64,000 bases of DNA from contig NZ_JABAIJ010000019.1 in assembly GCF_012641435.1 (NCBI RefSeq), positions 1 to 64,000 of the forward strand, given 5' to 3'. Made by a program: the position numbers and the translations under genes. Position 1 is the first letter of the stretch. Each line of letters begins with the position of its first letter. The DNA comes from Rhizobium sp. P38BS-XIX. GTDB taxonomy: Bacteria; Pseudomonadota; Alphaproteobacteria; Rhizobiales; Rhizobiaceae. The notes beneath the pieces are model-generated. The model made no database searches, had not been told where the DNA came from, and saw nothing but the letters and a program-made list of their open reading frames with translations. Of this stretch, positions 8,585 through 17,211 are shown in pieces.

Positions 8585-9403
8585 TTACGGCACGAAGAGT
8601 TCCCGCATCCGGGTCAGGTAAGCCTCCTCCGATGTTGGCCATCTCAAGGATGCGAGCAGTTCGGAATCCGCGCCCGCGGGATAGCGAAGACGGTTGCTGC
8701 CATCGCTCGCGGCTTCGAAGGCTGCAGCTGCGACTTCGGTTTCCTTGCAATAGTCGGTCGGATAATGCGCCATCTTCTGGAAGTAGCGCTGCGCATAGTC
8801 CTGATAGTCATGCGGGATGAGGCCGTCCATGCGCGTTGCGGCGTTGGCACCAAACCGTGTCGTCGGCGCAAGCCCGGGTTCCACCAGCTTGGCTCTGATA
8901 TTGAATGGCAGCAATTCGTTGGCGACGGATTCGGTAAATCCCTCGATCGCGCATTTGCTTGCCACATAGACGGAAACGAGCGGATAAGTTGGCGCGATCG
9001 CCGCACTTGAGGTGACGTTGACGATCGTGCCGCCTCCTTGTTTGCGCATGAGCGGAATGATCGCGCGGCATGTTGCAAAGACGCCGAACGTATTGGTGTC
9101 GAACAGCTCCCTTATCGTCTCGTCGGGCGTCGCCTCGAAGGCGGATGCCAATCCGATACCGGCATTGTTGATCAAGGCGTCGATCCCGCCGAAATGGTCC
9201 TTCGCCTGTGCGATCGTTTCGTCGATCGATGCGGTATCGGTCACATCGAGCGGAAACACTTTCAACCGATCGCTTTTTGCAAAGGCAGTTGCGGACGGCT
9301 TTCTCATCGTCGCGGCAACGTTCCATCCTTGCGTTAGAAAATGCTGCGCTATGGCGAGGCCGTAGCCGGAAGACGTACCCGTGATCAGAACTGTTTTTGA
9401 CAT
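8585..9403 (-). CDS. Short-chain dehydrogenase/reductase
   Basis: The 272-residue classical-type SDR has the nucleotide-binding TGTSSGYG at residues 8-15, the NNAG motif at 79-82, active-site Ser132/Ser133, and the catalytic Tyr146-x3-Lys150 in YVASK. It uses NAD(P)(H) on an alcohol or carbonyl substrate that cannot be predicted. It is transcribed divergently from an AraC-family regulator with only 86 bases between the starts, so that regulator probably controls it. Confidence 0.87.
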   Translation of the reverse strand: MSKTVLITGTSSGYGLAIAQHFLTQGWNVAATMRKPSATAFAKSDRLKVFPLDVTDTASIDETIAQAKDHFGGIDALINNAGIGLASAFEATPDETIRELFDTNTFGVFATCRAIIPLMRKQGGGTIVNVTSSAAIAPTYPLVSVYVASKCAIEGFTESVANELLPFNIRAKLVEPGLAPTTRFGANAATRMDGLIPHDYQDYAQRYFQKMAHYPTDYCKETEVAAAAFEAASDGSNRLRYPAGADSELLASLRWPTSEEAYLTRMRELFVP

Positions 9404-9489
9404 TTTTCAATCTCCTTTTCCATCATTATGGACAAAGTGATCGGACAATCTATAATCAATCATCCATATTTATTTACTGTTTGGCCAAA

Positions 9490-10410
9490 ATGGACCCGTT
9501 AACGAGCATCATATCCGTCCTGAAACCCGCCACCGTCGTCTCCAAGAAAATCACCGCGAGCGGGCGATGGGGTGTTCAATATGATGCTTACGAGGCTCCA
9601 AGTTTCGCCATCGTCATCGAAGGGCGCTGTCTCCTTTCGTTGGACGGGGCGCCGCCCTTCGAGTTGTCTCGTGGCGATTTCGTGCTGATCCCGCGGATGC
9701 CGGCCTTCTGTCTCACAAGCGATCCGGACGCGATGTTATTGAAAGGGGTGCCCTCCGCCGATGCGGTGCATCATGGCGATCAGGATTCCGCGCCTGACTT
9801 TCAGATGCTTGGCGGTTCGTTCGAAGTGGGGCAACTCAACAAGGCGCTGTTGCAACCCCTTCTGCCCAGTGTGATCCATGTCTGGGCCAGCGAAACCGAT
9901 ACAAGCCGTCTGGCACGGACGATAGATCTCATTGTCGATGAGTCGGCGGCCGATCGGCCGGGGCGAGATATGATCGTTCGCAGTCTTCTGGAAGTCGTGC
10001 TCATCGAAGCGCTTCGCTCCGCTTTCCTCGGAGCCAATTCTCTTGACCCCGGCCTGTTCGCCGGCATGCGCGATCCCGGTATCGCCCGGTCGCTCCATGC
10101 CATGCATGGCGAGCCCTCTCGCGCCTGGACCGTTGTGGAACTGGCAGCACTTGCGGGGATGTCACGATCGTCGTTTTCGGACCGCTTCTCGGAGTTGGTG
10201 GGGCGGGCGCCGAAGGATTATCTTTCCAACTGGCGCATGACCTTGGCAATCGACGCCTTGGGCCGGAACGAGGCTTCCCTGAGCCAAATTGCGGAGGAGG
10301 CAGGTTACGAATCGGCAAGCGCTTTCAGCACTGCGTTCCGCCGTCGAATAGGGTGTTCTCCCGGCGCGTTTGCCAAGTCCATGCGCGCCAATCAACTGCT
10401 GTCTCGTTGA
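9490..10410 (+). CDS. AraC family transcriptional regulator with cupin-type sensor domain
   Basis: The 306-residue protein has an N-terminal cupin_6-like domain (about residues 1-185, with LSRGDFVLIPR) and a C-terminal AraC double helix-turn-helix (about 200-300). GMSRSSFSDRFSELVGRAPKDYL and the second HTH up to RRIGCSPGAF are visible. I chose the ATG at 9490 because it begins just before the cupin domain; the open frame extends upstream to 9397 but would overlap the divergent SDR gene. It is likely the regulator of that SDR. The effector is unknown. Confidence 0.88.
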   Translation: MDPLTSIISVLKPATVVSKKITASGRWGVQYDAYEAPSFAIVIEGRCLLSLDGAPPFELSRGDFVLIPRMPAFCLTSDPDAMLLKGVPSADAVHHGDQDSAPDFQMLGGSFEVGQLNKALLQPLLPSVIHVWASETDTSRLARTIDLIVDESAADRPGRDMIVRSLLEVVLIEALRSAFLGANSLDPGLFAGMRDPGIARSLHAMHGEPSRAWTVVELAALAGMSRSSFSDRFSELVGRAPKDYLSNWRMTLAIDALGRNEASLSQIAEEAGYESASAFSTAFRRRIGCSPGAFAKSMRANQLLSR

Positions 10411-10457
10411 TAACGGGGCAGATGACTATCACGTGCCTGCTTCGATAATCGACGCCA

Positions 10458-11585
10458 TCAGCAGTGTTTCCCTCGCACGACGAGAAACTTACTGCCGGTA
10501 GCCGGCTTCCCATATCGAGCGATCTCGTGCGGGTTCAGCATATCCGCAAGTGCGATCTCCGCGGCGTAATCCGTCCGGAATATCGTCGTCAACTCGTTCA
10601 ACATGCGTGCACGGAGCGCGTCAGTAGCGTTCGCGCCGATCTTCGCGAGATGCCAGCTCATCAACCATCCGCCAACGCTCCACGCCGTGCCGATATTGGT
10701 TCTCAACACCCGGTCACCGGGATCGAGCAGGCCGTAGACGTAGACTTGTTTATGCACAGGCGATCCGTAGCGGCTGAACTGCGCCGATTTCCGTGACTGC
10801 GCGATTTCCATGGCATGAAGGATATCGGAGGCCATCGTGCCGCCGCCGATCGCATCGAAGGCAAGCGTGGCATCCGTCTGTTCGATCGCGTCGAGCAATC
10901 GGGCGGGGAAATCGTTCCACGCGGAATTCACGACATGGATGGCGCCTGCCTGTCGAAGCAGAGCCACTTGCTCGTCACTGCGCACGATGTTGACGAGCGG
11001 AATACCGTCGGTCAGGCACAAGCGGTTGAGCATCTGACCAAGGCTGGATGCGGCTGCGGTATGGACGAGCGCGGAATGTCCCTCGCGTTTCATGGTATCG
11101 ACCATGGAAAGAACGGTCATCGGGTTGATAGATGCGGATGCACCCTCGTGTGGCGACATTCCAGTCGGCAGCACGATGCAATCGGTGAGCTTCGCCGTGC
11201 GATACTCGGCAAACATGCGGTCCCGCAGGGCGACCGAGCGGCCGAGCAGATGCTCGGCGCCGGCTCCAGCCTGGACGACGATGCCGGCGCCTTCATTGCC
11301 AACAAGGAGTGGTTGATCAAGCCTTGCAGCCACGCCAGCCAGTTTTTCCGCAGGAACCCTTGCCCTGACGAGCGGCACGCCGTCTCGTTCGAGAAATTCA
11401 AAGGACGCGGGATCTGCAGGGCCGAACATCACGAGGATGTCCGCGGGATTGATGGGCGCGGCGATCCGCACCAGCACCTCACCGGCCTCAGGCGAGGCTA
11501 CTTCCTGCCTTATCAAGGCGAGTTCCAGCCATGCGTCCGAAGTGATCGTCGAGCGCAGTTCCATTCCCGAAAGGGTTTCAGCCAT
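10458..11585 (-). CDS. Zinc-type alcohol dehydrogenase-like MDR oxidoreductase
   Basis: The 375-residue medium-chain dehydrogenase/reductase has a GroES-like N-terminal domain with GNEGAGIVV (about 96-104) and a cofactor domain with ALVHTAAASSLGQML (172-186). The cysteine cluster of the structural zinc is absent, so it resembles the non-zinc quinone or enoyl reductase branch rather than classical alcohol dehydrogenases. Its ATG overlaps the 3' end of the upstream TetR regulator by 8 nt, so the two are co-transcribed and probably co-regulated. The substrate is not predictable, though an electrophilic carbonyl or enoyl compound is plausible. Confidence 0.82.
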   Translation of the reverse strand: MAETLSGMELRSTITSDAWLELALIRQEVASPEAGEVLVRIAAPINPADILVMFGPADPASFEFLERDGVPLVRARVPAEKLAGVAARLDQPLLVGNEGAGIVVQAGAGAEHLLGRSVALRDRMFAEYRTAKLTDCIVLPTGMSPHEGASASINPMTVLSMVDTMKREGHSALVHTAAASSLGQMLNRLCLTDGIPLVNIVRSDEQVALLRQAGAIHVVNSAWNDFPARLLDAIEQTDATLAFDAIGGGTMASDILHAMEIAQSRKSAQFSRYGSPVHKQVYVYGLLDPGDRVLRTNIGTAWSVGGWLMSWHLAKIGANATDALRARMLNELTTIFRTDYAAEIALADMLNPHEIARYGKPATGSKFLVVRGKHC

Positions 11586-12213
11586 TGTCTTGAGACTCTC
11601 GATTTTTGGGGTTCGCGAGGCCGTTCAGGAGGAGAGTGAGCACCAAATCGGCCAACTTCCCTTCCGGCAAATTTGTCTCCGCTTTCCGATCGACCACGAA
11701 CGAGGCGAGGCCATGAAGTGCCGACCAGACGGTCAGATGCGCGGTTTCCAACCCTTCCGTATTCTCCGGATGAAAGGAGAATGCAGCCGCTGCTGCACCT
11801 CGCTGCAAGAGGCCGACAAGCACGGTCTTTGCCTTCGCGCCGGCTTCGATCGTGACATCGGGCCTGTTTTGGTGCCCATCCGCAAGCATTGGACCGAACA
11901 TCAAACGGTAAAGCGCTGGGTTGTCGCTTGCAAAATCGACATAGGCATTGGCCAGGCGGAAAAGGGCTTGTTTCGCGTCTGGCTCGTCCGCTATCGCCGC
12001 AAAAAGGTGCTGTTGCAAGAGCCGAAAGCCACTTGCAGCGACCTCCGCCAGAAGCGCGCGTTTGTCGGTGAAATGATTATAGGGCGCATTATGCGATACG
12101 CCGGCGCGCCGCGCGACTTTCCGCAAGGAGAAATCCCACGCCTGTTCCTCGGTGACAAGGTCAAGAGCTGCATCGACGAGCGCGCGGTGCAGATCGTGAT
12201 GGTGATAGGCCAT
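11578..12213 (-). CDS. TetR/AcrR family transcriptional regulator
   Basis: The 211-residue protein has an N-terminal TetR helix-turn-helix (about residues 8-50, with FSLRKVARRAGVSHNAPYNHF and DKRALLAEVA) and a C-terminal ligand domain. I prefer the ATG at 12213, where GGAAG lies seven bases upstream, over the ATG at 12243, which has no ribosome site. The gene precedes and overlaps the MDR oxidoreductase, an arrangement typical of a repressor that senses the substrate of its partner enzyme. TTGAC-based repeats just upstream are likely its own operator. Confidence 0.9.
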   Translation of the reverse strand: MAYHHHDLHRALVDAALDLVTEEQAWDFSLRKVARRAGVSHNAPYNHFTDKRALLAEVAASGFRLLQQHLFAAIADEPDAKQALFRLANAYVDFASDNPALYRLMFGPMLADGHQNRPDVTIEAGAKAKTVLVGLLQRGAAAAAFSFHPENTEGLETAHLTVWSALHGLASFVVDRKAETNLPEGKLADLVLTLLLNGLANPKNRESQDNG

Positions 12214-12229
12214 GGCGGTTCTTCCAATG

Positions 12230-12270
12230 TTGACAGTGCCCATTTAAGGCACGGAAATTGACGGTGTCAA
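12230..12270. promoter_or_regulatory. Candidate TetR operator pair upstream of the TetR-MDR operon
   Basis: A palindrome, TTGAC-GGT-GTCAA, lies at 12258-12270. A second copy in the same orientation, TTGACAGTGCCCA, lies at 12230-12242 and matches it at 10 of 13 positions. Outer halves ATGTTGACA (12227-12235) and TGTCAACAT (12265-12273) also form a 9-bp inverted repeat. Both lie just upstream of the regulator start, as expected for autoregulation. Confidence 0.55.
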
Positions 12271-12371
12271 CATCGTTGGCATCCGACCACGTTGCTTGGG
12301 CTGCGAATTTGCGCTTCAGCCCACCGGCAACCGCCTCGGTATAAACGAGGCGTCGAATGCCTCAGCCTTGT

Positions 12372-12755
12372 TCAGCTGATATTGGTCGAATGGCTGACGA
12401 GCAGACGCCACGCCCGGTCTCCGTTGCCGCGTGTCCAAATCTCGGTTACCCGGATCTGCCTGGAAACGGTTTGACCAGAAGAGCGAACCGTCATGGAGAC
12501 GGCCATGACTTTGTTGCTGATGACAAGGTCGCCATCCGTCAGGGAATAATCGGTCTTCACCGTCTCGACTGAATGATAGATATATTCCTTCCTGTTCAAA
12601 GCGGCGATGTAGGATTCGCGCGTGTCGACCACGCCGCTGGAATGGGTATAAATCAGGCGCTCGTCGAGAAGGGCGGCAATGCCATCGATGTCGCCGGCAA
12701 TCATGGCGGCGGCACGTTTTTCGGCGGCAGCGTTAACGTCATTCATTTCCTGCAT
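12372..12755 (-). CDS. NTF2-like / SnoaL-like fold protein (DUF4440 type)
   Basis: The 127-residue protein fits the small cone-shaped NTF2-like fold: an N-terminal helix (DVNAAAEKRAAAMIAGDIDGIAALLDE), then LIYTHSSGVVDTRESYI and strands ending in WRLLVSHSTN. Such proteins are enzymes, ligand binders or of unknown function, and the chemistry cannot be read from sequence. The ATG at 12755 has AGAGG five bases upstream. It is divergent from a LysR regulator, and the palindrome just before the lysR start could serve both promoters. Confidence 0.72.
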   Translation of the reverse strand: MQEMNDVNAAAEKRAAAMIAGDIDGIAALLDERLIYTHSSGVVDTRESYIAALNRKEYIYHSVETVKTDYSLTDGDLVISNKVMAVSMTVRSSGQTVSRQIRVTEIWTRGNGDRAWRLLVSHSTNIS

Positions 12756-12902
12756 GTGAGCCTCTTAGCAATTGGGCGGGTCACTGGTGAAGGTAGCGCG
12801 CGAATTGAGTTTCACAGGGTCACGGCAGGTAACATCGCGTTGAACAGCGATCGGAAGATGCGCCCGGTTGGCTTGTTGCCTGGCGCCATATGGGCCACTA
12901 TG

Positions 12903-12920
12903 CATTCCAACAGGGAATGG
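12903..12920. promoter_or_regulatory. LysR-type operator palindrome, copy 1
   Basis: CATTCC-N5-GGAATGG, with perfect 6-bp arms, begins 24 bases before the lysR ATG, inside the NTF2-like/lysR divergent region. The same motif recurs upstream of the next gene (copy 2, 13837-13861). Confidence 0.6.
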
Positions 12921-12926
12921 TAGCGC

Positions 12927-13832
12927 ATGGATCGCTTTTCGACTTTGCAGTTGTTCGTCAGGGTGGTGGAGTGTGAAAGTTTCACAAGGGCTGCTCGCGA
13001 ACTCAATCTTGGACAACCGGCCGTCAGCAAGCAAATCGCCGGTCTCGAAACCTGGCTTGGCACGCAGCTTTTAAGCAGAACCTCGCGCGGCCTTCGGCTG
13101 ACGGCGGCGGGGCAGGACCTCTACGATTCGGCGGTGCGTATTCTCGACGATTTTGAAGAGGCGGAGAGCCGGATCACACGCAGCAGTGTTAACCCGTCTG
13201 GTCTGGTGAAGCTTGCCACGCCGCCTGGCTTCGCAAGCCAGTTCATCATACCGCGCCTTCCAGACTTCCTTGCGGAGTTTCCAGGGATAGCAATCGACAT
13301 TTCGGTCGCGGGCCATCGGGTCGATCTTGTGCGGGAAGGCATCGATATTGCCTTGCGTGTCGACCTTTTAAGCGATTCATCGTTGATGGCGCGCAAGATC
13401 GGCAGCGTTCGCCATATAACGGTTGCGACGCCGGATTATCTTGCCAGGCATGGCACGCCGCAGAATCCGGCTGAGCTGAAATCCCACAAGCTGGTAGTGC
13501 GCCACTCCCGAGGCGCTGCCGCACTATGGCGGTTCAAGGGACCGGATGGTGAATTCTCGCTCGAGCCTTCCGGCAATTTTGCATCGGACGATTCAGAAGA
13601 CATCAGGTCGGCCATACTTGCCGGCCTAGGCATAGGTCATTCGTCCAGAGCGCTGTTTGCGTCGGATCTCGCCTCGGGTCGTCTCGTTCAGATTCTCGAC
13701 GAGTTCGCACCCGATTCCGTGCCTATCCATGTTTTGACGCAGAGCGGCCGTCGGCTCGCGCAACGCTTTCGGGTGGTGATCGATTTCCTTGCCAATATCT
13801 GCGCTAGTGAGCTCACCCTCCGGATAGAGTAA
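12927..13832 (+). CDS. LysR family transcriptional regulator
   Basis: The 301-residue LysR-type protein has an N-terminal winged HTH (FVRVVECESFTRAARELN... then GQPAVSKQIAGLE, about residues 10-60) and a C-terminal periplasmic-binding-like effector domain (about 90-295). It resembles the CrgA/AaeR-like branch that often controls adjacent short-chain dehydrogenases. It is flanked on both sides by the same CATTCC-N5-GGAATGG palindrome. The first copy is at its own promoter and the second is before the downstream SDR gene, which points to control of both and possibly of the divergent NTF2-like gene. Confidence 0.9.
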   Translation: MDRFSTLQLFVRVVECESFTRAARELNLGQPAVSKQIAGLETWLGTQLLSRTSRGLRLTAAGQDLYDSAVRILDDFEEAESRITRSSVNPSGLVKLATPPGFASQFIIPRLPDFLAEFPGIAIDISVAGHRVDLVREGIDIALRVDLLSDSSLMARKIGSVRHITVATPDYLARHGTPQNPAELKSHKLVVRHSRGAAALWRFKGPDGEFSLEPSGNFASDDSEDIRSAILAGLGIGHSSRALFASDLASGRLVQILDEFAPDSVPIHVLTQSGRRLAQRFRVVIDFLANICASELTLRIE

Positions 13833-13836
13833 GCCA

Positions 13837-13861
13837 CATCCATTCCCTCTAGGAATGGATG
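13837..13861. promoter_or_regulatory. LysR-type operator palindrome, copy 2
   Basis: CATCCATTCC / GGAATGGATG form perfect 10-bp arms around a 5-nt spacer, and the core is identical in layout to copy 1. It starts four bases after the lysR stop and about 95 bases before the SDR start. It could fold as a hairpin but no T run follows, so an operator is the better reading. Confidence 0.6.
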
Positions 13862-13955
13862 CTAGTCGTTCGGCCATTCTACGACTGTGTCCGCACGACG
13901 TTTAGGGTCCTTGCCGATCTGCGATAGCAGATGATGGATAAGGAAGGACGTACCT

Positions 13956-14705
13956 ATGGGTAAATTGGACGGAAAAATTGCAGTCATCACTGGCGGCAGC
14001 ACAGGTATGGGATTTGCAACCGCCAAGCTGTTTGCGCGCGAGGGCGCAAAGGTCGTCATCACCGGGCGGGATCAGGCGGCGCTTGATGCGGCAGCTCGCG
14101 ACATCGGTTCGGGAGTTGCGCCATTCCGAAGCGATATTTCGAAACTATCCGATATCGACGCGCTGAAGACGCATGTCGAATCCCGATATGGTCGGCTCGA
14201 TATTCTCTTTGCAAATGCTGGCGGCGGCAGGCCGATCCCGCTTCACGAGACGTCGGAAGATGATTTCGACGCGGTTGCGGATACTAACTTCAAAGGCACT
14301 TTCTTCACCGTGCAGAAGCTGGTGCCATTGATGCAGGCCGGCGCTTCTATCATTATGACGACGTCGATGCAGGATGAGAAAGGGATCCCCGGCTTTGCAA
14401 TCTATTCGGCGACCAAGGCCGCGATCCGCTCGCTTGCCCGCACGCTGACGGCGGAGCTCGGTCCGACCGGCATCCGCACCAACGCCCTGTCGCCCGGCCT
14501 GATCGACACAGATATCATGCGCAAAGCCGGCCTGAGCGACGACATGATTGCCGGCGTGAAGACCCAGATGATAGCGGCAACACCGCTCCGTCGCATCGGG
14601 ACAGGTGAGGATATCGCCTCGGCCGCCCTTTTTCTCGCATCAACGGATTCAAGCTATATCAGCGGCATCGAGCTGACTGCGGACGGCGGCTTCGCGCAGA
14701 TCTGA
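13956..14705 (+). CDS. Short-chain dehydrogenase/reductase
   Basis: The 249-residue classical SDR has TGGSTGMG at residues 12-19, NAGG at 87-90, Ser137, catalytic Tyr150-x3-Lys154 (YSATK), and the family C-terminal SYISGIELTADGG. AAGGAAGGA lies nine bases before the ATG. Its position after the LysR gene and behind the second LysR palindrome suggests that LysR activates or represses it. The substrate is unknown. Confidence 0.9.
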   Translation: MGKLDGKIAVITGGSTGMGFATAKLFAREGAKVVITGRDQAALDAAARDIGSGVAPFRSDISKLSDIDALKTHVESRYGRLDILFANAGGGRPIPLHETSEDDFDAVADTNFKGTFFTVQKLVPLMQAGASIIMTTSMQDEKGIPGFAIYSATKAAIRSLARTLTAELGPTGIRTNALSPGLIDTDIMRKAGLSDDMIAGVKTQMIAATPLRRIGTGEDIASAALFLASTDSSYISGIELTADGGFAQI

Positions 14706-14714
14706 AAGCATGAC

Positions 14715-14742
14715 GCCGGGGTTCGCCGACCCGAATCCCGGC
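14715..14742. terminator. Hairpin between convergent SDR and IclR genes
   Basis: GCCGGGGTTCG / CGAATCCCGGC forms an 11-bp stem with one G-U pair and a 6-nt loop. No T run follows on the plus strand. Confidence 0.4.
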
Positions 14743-14787
14743 ATCGACCGATGTCTGGTTGGTAAACTGAAATTCCCAGGCTTGTGA

Positions 14788-15597
14788 TCAGGATTGGGAT
14801 GCGAAGAAGCGGCTCTTCGACGAACGGAAGCCGAGTTTCTCGGAGATTTCATGGGCCGCCTTCAAAAGGCTGTCGAGATAGGCCTCGCGATTGCGCAGGC
14901 CGTCTTCCCGTGGCGTCACGAGGCAAAGCGTGGCGATGCATGCGCCCTCGGCCTGGTAAATCGGAACGGCGAAGCAGTGGGTGAAGTTTTCGACTTCGCT
15001 GTTGAAGGTGAAATACCCGTCGCTCGCCGCCTGCCGCACCTGCGCGATGAAATCCCCCGCTTCCAGTCGTTTGCCGTTCGGCAGGACAAAGTCATCCGGC
15101 GGAATGAAATCAAGAATCTCCTGATCCGAAAGATGTGCCACGAGGAGGCGGCCCGATGCCGTCCAGGGAATGGCGACAAGCTCTCCGACATTCGAGGAGA
15201 TGCGAAACGGTCGAATGCCCTCACGCATCATGGCGACGGTGTATTTGTTGCCTTCGAGCAGGCACATCTGAGCGGTTTCCCGTGTTTCCTCGGCAAGCGT
15301 GCTCAGCATGCGCCCGCATTCGCGCATCAGATCGAATTGTTCGGCATAAGCCGTTCCGAGAAAATAGAGGCGGCGCCCGAGAAACACCCGGCCGTCGCCG
15401 CCCTGATAGTCGAGCATGCCATGGCCGAGCAGAAGATTGACGAGCTCGTAGATGGAGGAACGCGGTGCGCCGATTTCGTTGGCAATCTCGTTCGGACGCA
15501 TCGGTTGACGCTTGACGCGCAGGAACTCGAGGATCTCGAAAGCGCGATCCAGCCCACGCATGCGTCGCGATCCAATGTCGTTTGCAGTCTCGGCCAT
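14788..15597 (-). CDS. IclR family transcriptional regulator
   Basis: The 269-residue protein has an N-terminal winged HTH (about 12-75; RPNEIANEIGAPRSSIYELV) and a C-terminal IclR effector domain (about 85-255; GELVAIPWTASGRLLVAHL and CFAVPIYQAEG). GGAGA lies upstream of the ATG. It is read in the same direction as, and immediately downstream of, the amino-acid ABC transporter genes, with 166 bases between, so it is the likely local regulator of that importer. Confidence 0.9.
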   Translation of the reverse strand: MAETANDIGSRRMRGLDRAFEILEFLRVKRQPMRPNEIANEIGAPRSSIYELVNLLLGHGMLDYQGGDGRVFLGRRLYFLGTAYAEQFDLMRECGRMLSTLAEETRETAQMCLLEGNKYTVAMMREGIRPFRISSNVGELVAIPWTASGRLLVAHLSDQEILDFIPPDDFVLPNGKRLEAGDFIAQVRQAASDGYFTFNSEVENFTHCFAVPIYQAEGACIATLCLVTPREDGLRNREAYLDSLLKAAHEISEKLGFRSSKSRFFASQS

Positions 15598-15763
15598 GCT
15601 TTTCTCCGAATACTCTCAACCAGTCGCAACCGGCGCAAGGGGCATGCGCCGGCATGTTCTTGCCGATTATTCGGCGTCGATGCCGCGGAACCTCAAGACG
15701 AGGCTCCGATAGCATCGGCCTTTGCGATGGCGCAATGCCCGTGCCGGCTTGCTTTCCAGAACC

Positions 15764-16534
15764 TCAATTGAAACTCGATGTCTTCAGGAATTCGGCGAGC
15801 CGCTCCGTCTTCGGGCTTGCGAACATCTCCTTGGGGTTGCCCTCTTCGCAGATGACGCCCTGATTCATGAAGATGACGCGCGACGAGACTTCATAGGCAA
15901 AGCGCATCTCGTGCGTGACGAGCAGCATCGTCATGCCATCGGCGGCAAGCCCCTTGATGACCTGCAGCACTTCGCCGACCAGTTCGGGGTCCAGGGCCGA
16001 GGTGACCTCGTCGAACAGCATCAGCCGTGGCGCCATGGCAATGGCACGTGCGATCGCAACGCGCTGCTGCTGACCGCCGGAGAGCTGACCGGGATAATGG
16101 TTTGTCCTGGCGGAGAGGCCAACGCGGTCGAGCCATTTCTCCGCCAACGCGCGCGCATCCGGCTTCGACATCTTCTTGACCTTGATGAGGCCGAGCATGA
16201 CGTTTTCCGCCGCACTCATATGCGGGAAGAGATTGAATTGCTGGAAGGCCATGCCGGTCAGCGCCCGTTGCCGGGCGATTTCCCTTTCGCTCTTGCGGCG
16301 ACGCGCTGCGCCTTCGCCGTGATAGCCGATTTCCTCGCCATCGAGGCTTATCGTGCCGCCCTGGAATTCCTCCAGCATGTTGATGCAACGCAGCAGGGTC
16401 GTCTTGCCGGATCCGGAGGAGCCGATGATGGAAATGACCTCGCCTTCCTGAACGGCGCAATCGACGCCCTTGAGGACTTCGTTCTGGCCGTAGGTCTTAC
16501 GCAGCTTTTTAATATCGAGAATAGTCTTGGCCAC
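15764..16534 (-). CDS. Polar amino-acid ABC transporter, ATP-binding protein
   Basis: The 256-residue GlnQ/HisP-type ATPase has Walker A GSSGSGKT (38-45), the Q-loop in AFQQFNLFPHM, signature LSGGQ (151-155) and Walker B LMLFDE (171-176), followed by the DEVTSALD typical of this family. I chose a GTG start at 16534: AGGAG, which overlaps the upstream permease stop, lies 10 bases before it, and the length then matches the family. It energises uptake through the two permeases upstream. Confidence 0.93.
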   Translation of the reverse strand: MAKTILDIKKLRKTYGQNEVLKGVDCAVQEGEVISIIGSSGSGKTTLLRCINMLEEFQGGTISLDGEEIGYHGEGAARRRKSEREIARQRALTGMAFQQFNLFPHMSAAENVMLGLIKVKKMSKPDARALAEKWLDRVGLSARTNHYPGQLSGGQQQRVAIARAIAMAPRLMLFDEVTSALDPELVGEVLQVIKGLAADGMTMLLVTHEMRFAYEVSSRVIFMNQGVICEEGNPKEMFASPKTERLAEFLKTSSFN

Positions 16535-16547
16535 CAGTCGGATCTCC

Positions 16548-17207
16548 TCAGGACGGCAGTGCAGTCTTGCGCTCGACATATTTGCCGAAACGTTCGATGC
16601 CGAAGTTGACGATGAAATAGAGGCCGCCAGCCAGGAAATAGAACTGTAGGCTCATGAAGTTGCGGGAGATGATCTCCTGCGTGCGCAGAAGAAGCTCCGC
16701 CACGCCGATAACAGACAGAAGCGTCGACGCCTTGACCATCTCGGCTGCTGTATTGACCCAGGACGGCAGGCATTGCCTCATGGCCTGAGGCCACAAAACC
16801 GAGGTAAACGTCTGGCTGAACGTCAGGCCGATTGCCTTCGCCGCCTCGGTCTGTCCTTTCGGAATGGCCTGCAGCGCGCCACGGACGATCTCGCCGACAT
16901 GCGAGGAGCAGAAGATTGCAAGGGCAAGGACGCCGGCCGAAAACGGCCCCAGATCCAAGCCGACGGCGGCGGAGACGTAGTAGCTCGCCAGCACGAGCAC
17001 CAGCACGGGCGTGCCGCGTATGATGTCGGTGTAGGCGCGGATGATCAGGCGCAGAATGACATTGCCATAGACAAGCGCGAGACCGACGAAGACACCGACG
17101 ACGGAGCCGGCGAGAATGGCGAGAAGAGAAATCGACACCGTCACGCCAAGCCCATTGATGATGACGTATCGGGCGATCCAGAGTTGTTCGAGAAAACTGT
17201 GAGACAT
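16548..17207 (-). CDS. Amino-acid ABC transporter permease
   Basis: The 219-residue HisM/GlnP-type membrane protein has several hydrophobic helices. The cytoplasmic EAA loop (EAAKAIGLTFSQTFTSVLWPQA, about 140-160) contacts the ATPase. The ATG at 17207 lies 4 bases after the upstream permease stop, with GAGG in the preceding gene, so translation is likely coupled. It pairs with the second permease as a heterodimer. Confidence 0.92.
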   Translation of the reverse strand: MSHSFLEQLWIARYVIINGLGVTVSISLLAILAGSVVGVFVGLALVYGNVILRLIIRAYTDIIRGTPVLVLVLASYYVSAAVGLDLGPFSAGVLALAIFCSSHVGEIVRGALQAIPKGQTEAAKAIGLTFSQTFTSVLWPQAMRQCLPSWVNTAAEMVKASTLLSVIGVAELLLRTQEIISRNFMSLQFYFLAGGLYFIVNFGIERFGKYVERKTALPS

Positions 17208-17211
17208 GCAT

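Noticed and set aside
13837..13861. Hairpin right after lysR as a transcription terminator
   Set aside because: No T run follows, and a core-identical palindrome lies before the lysR start where a terminator makes no sense; an operator explains both.
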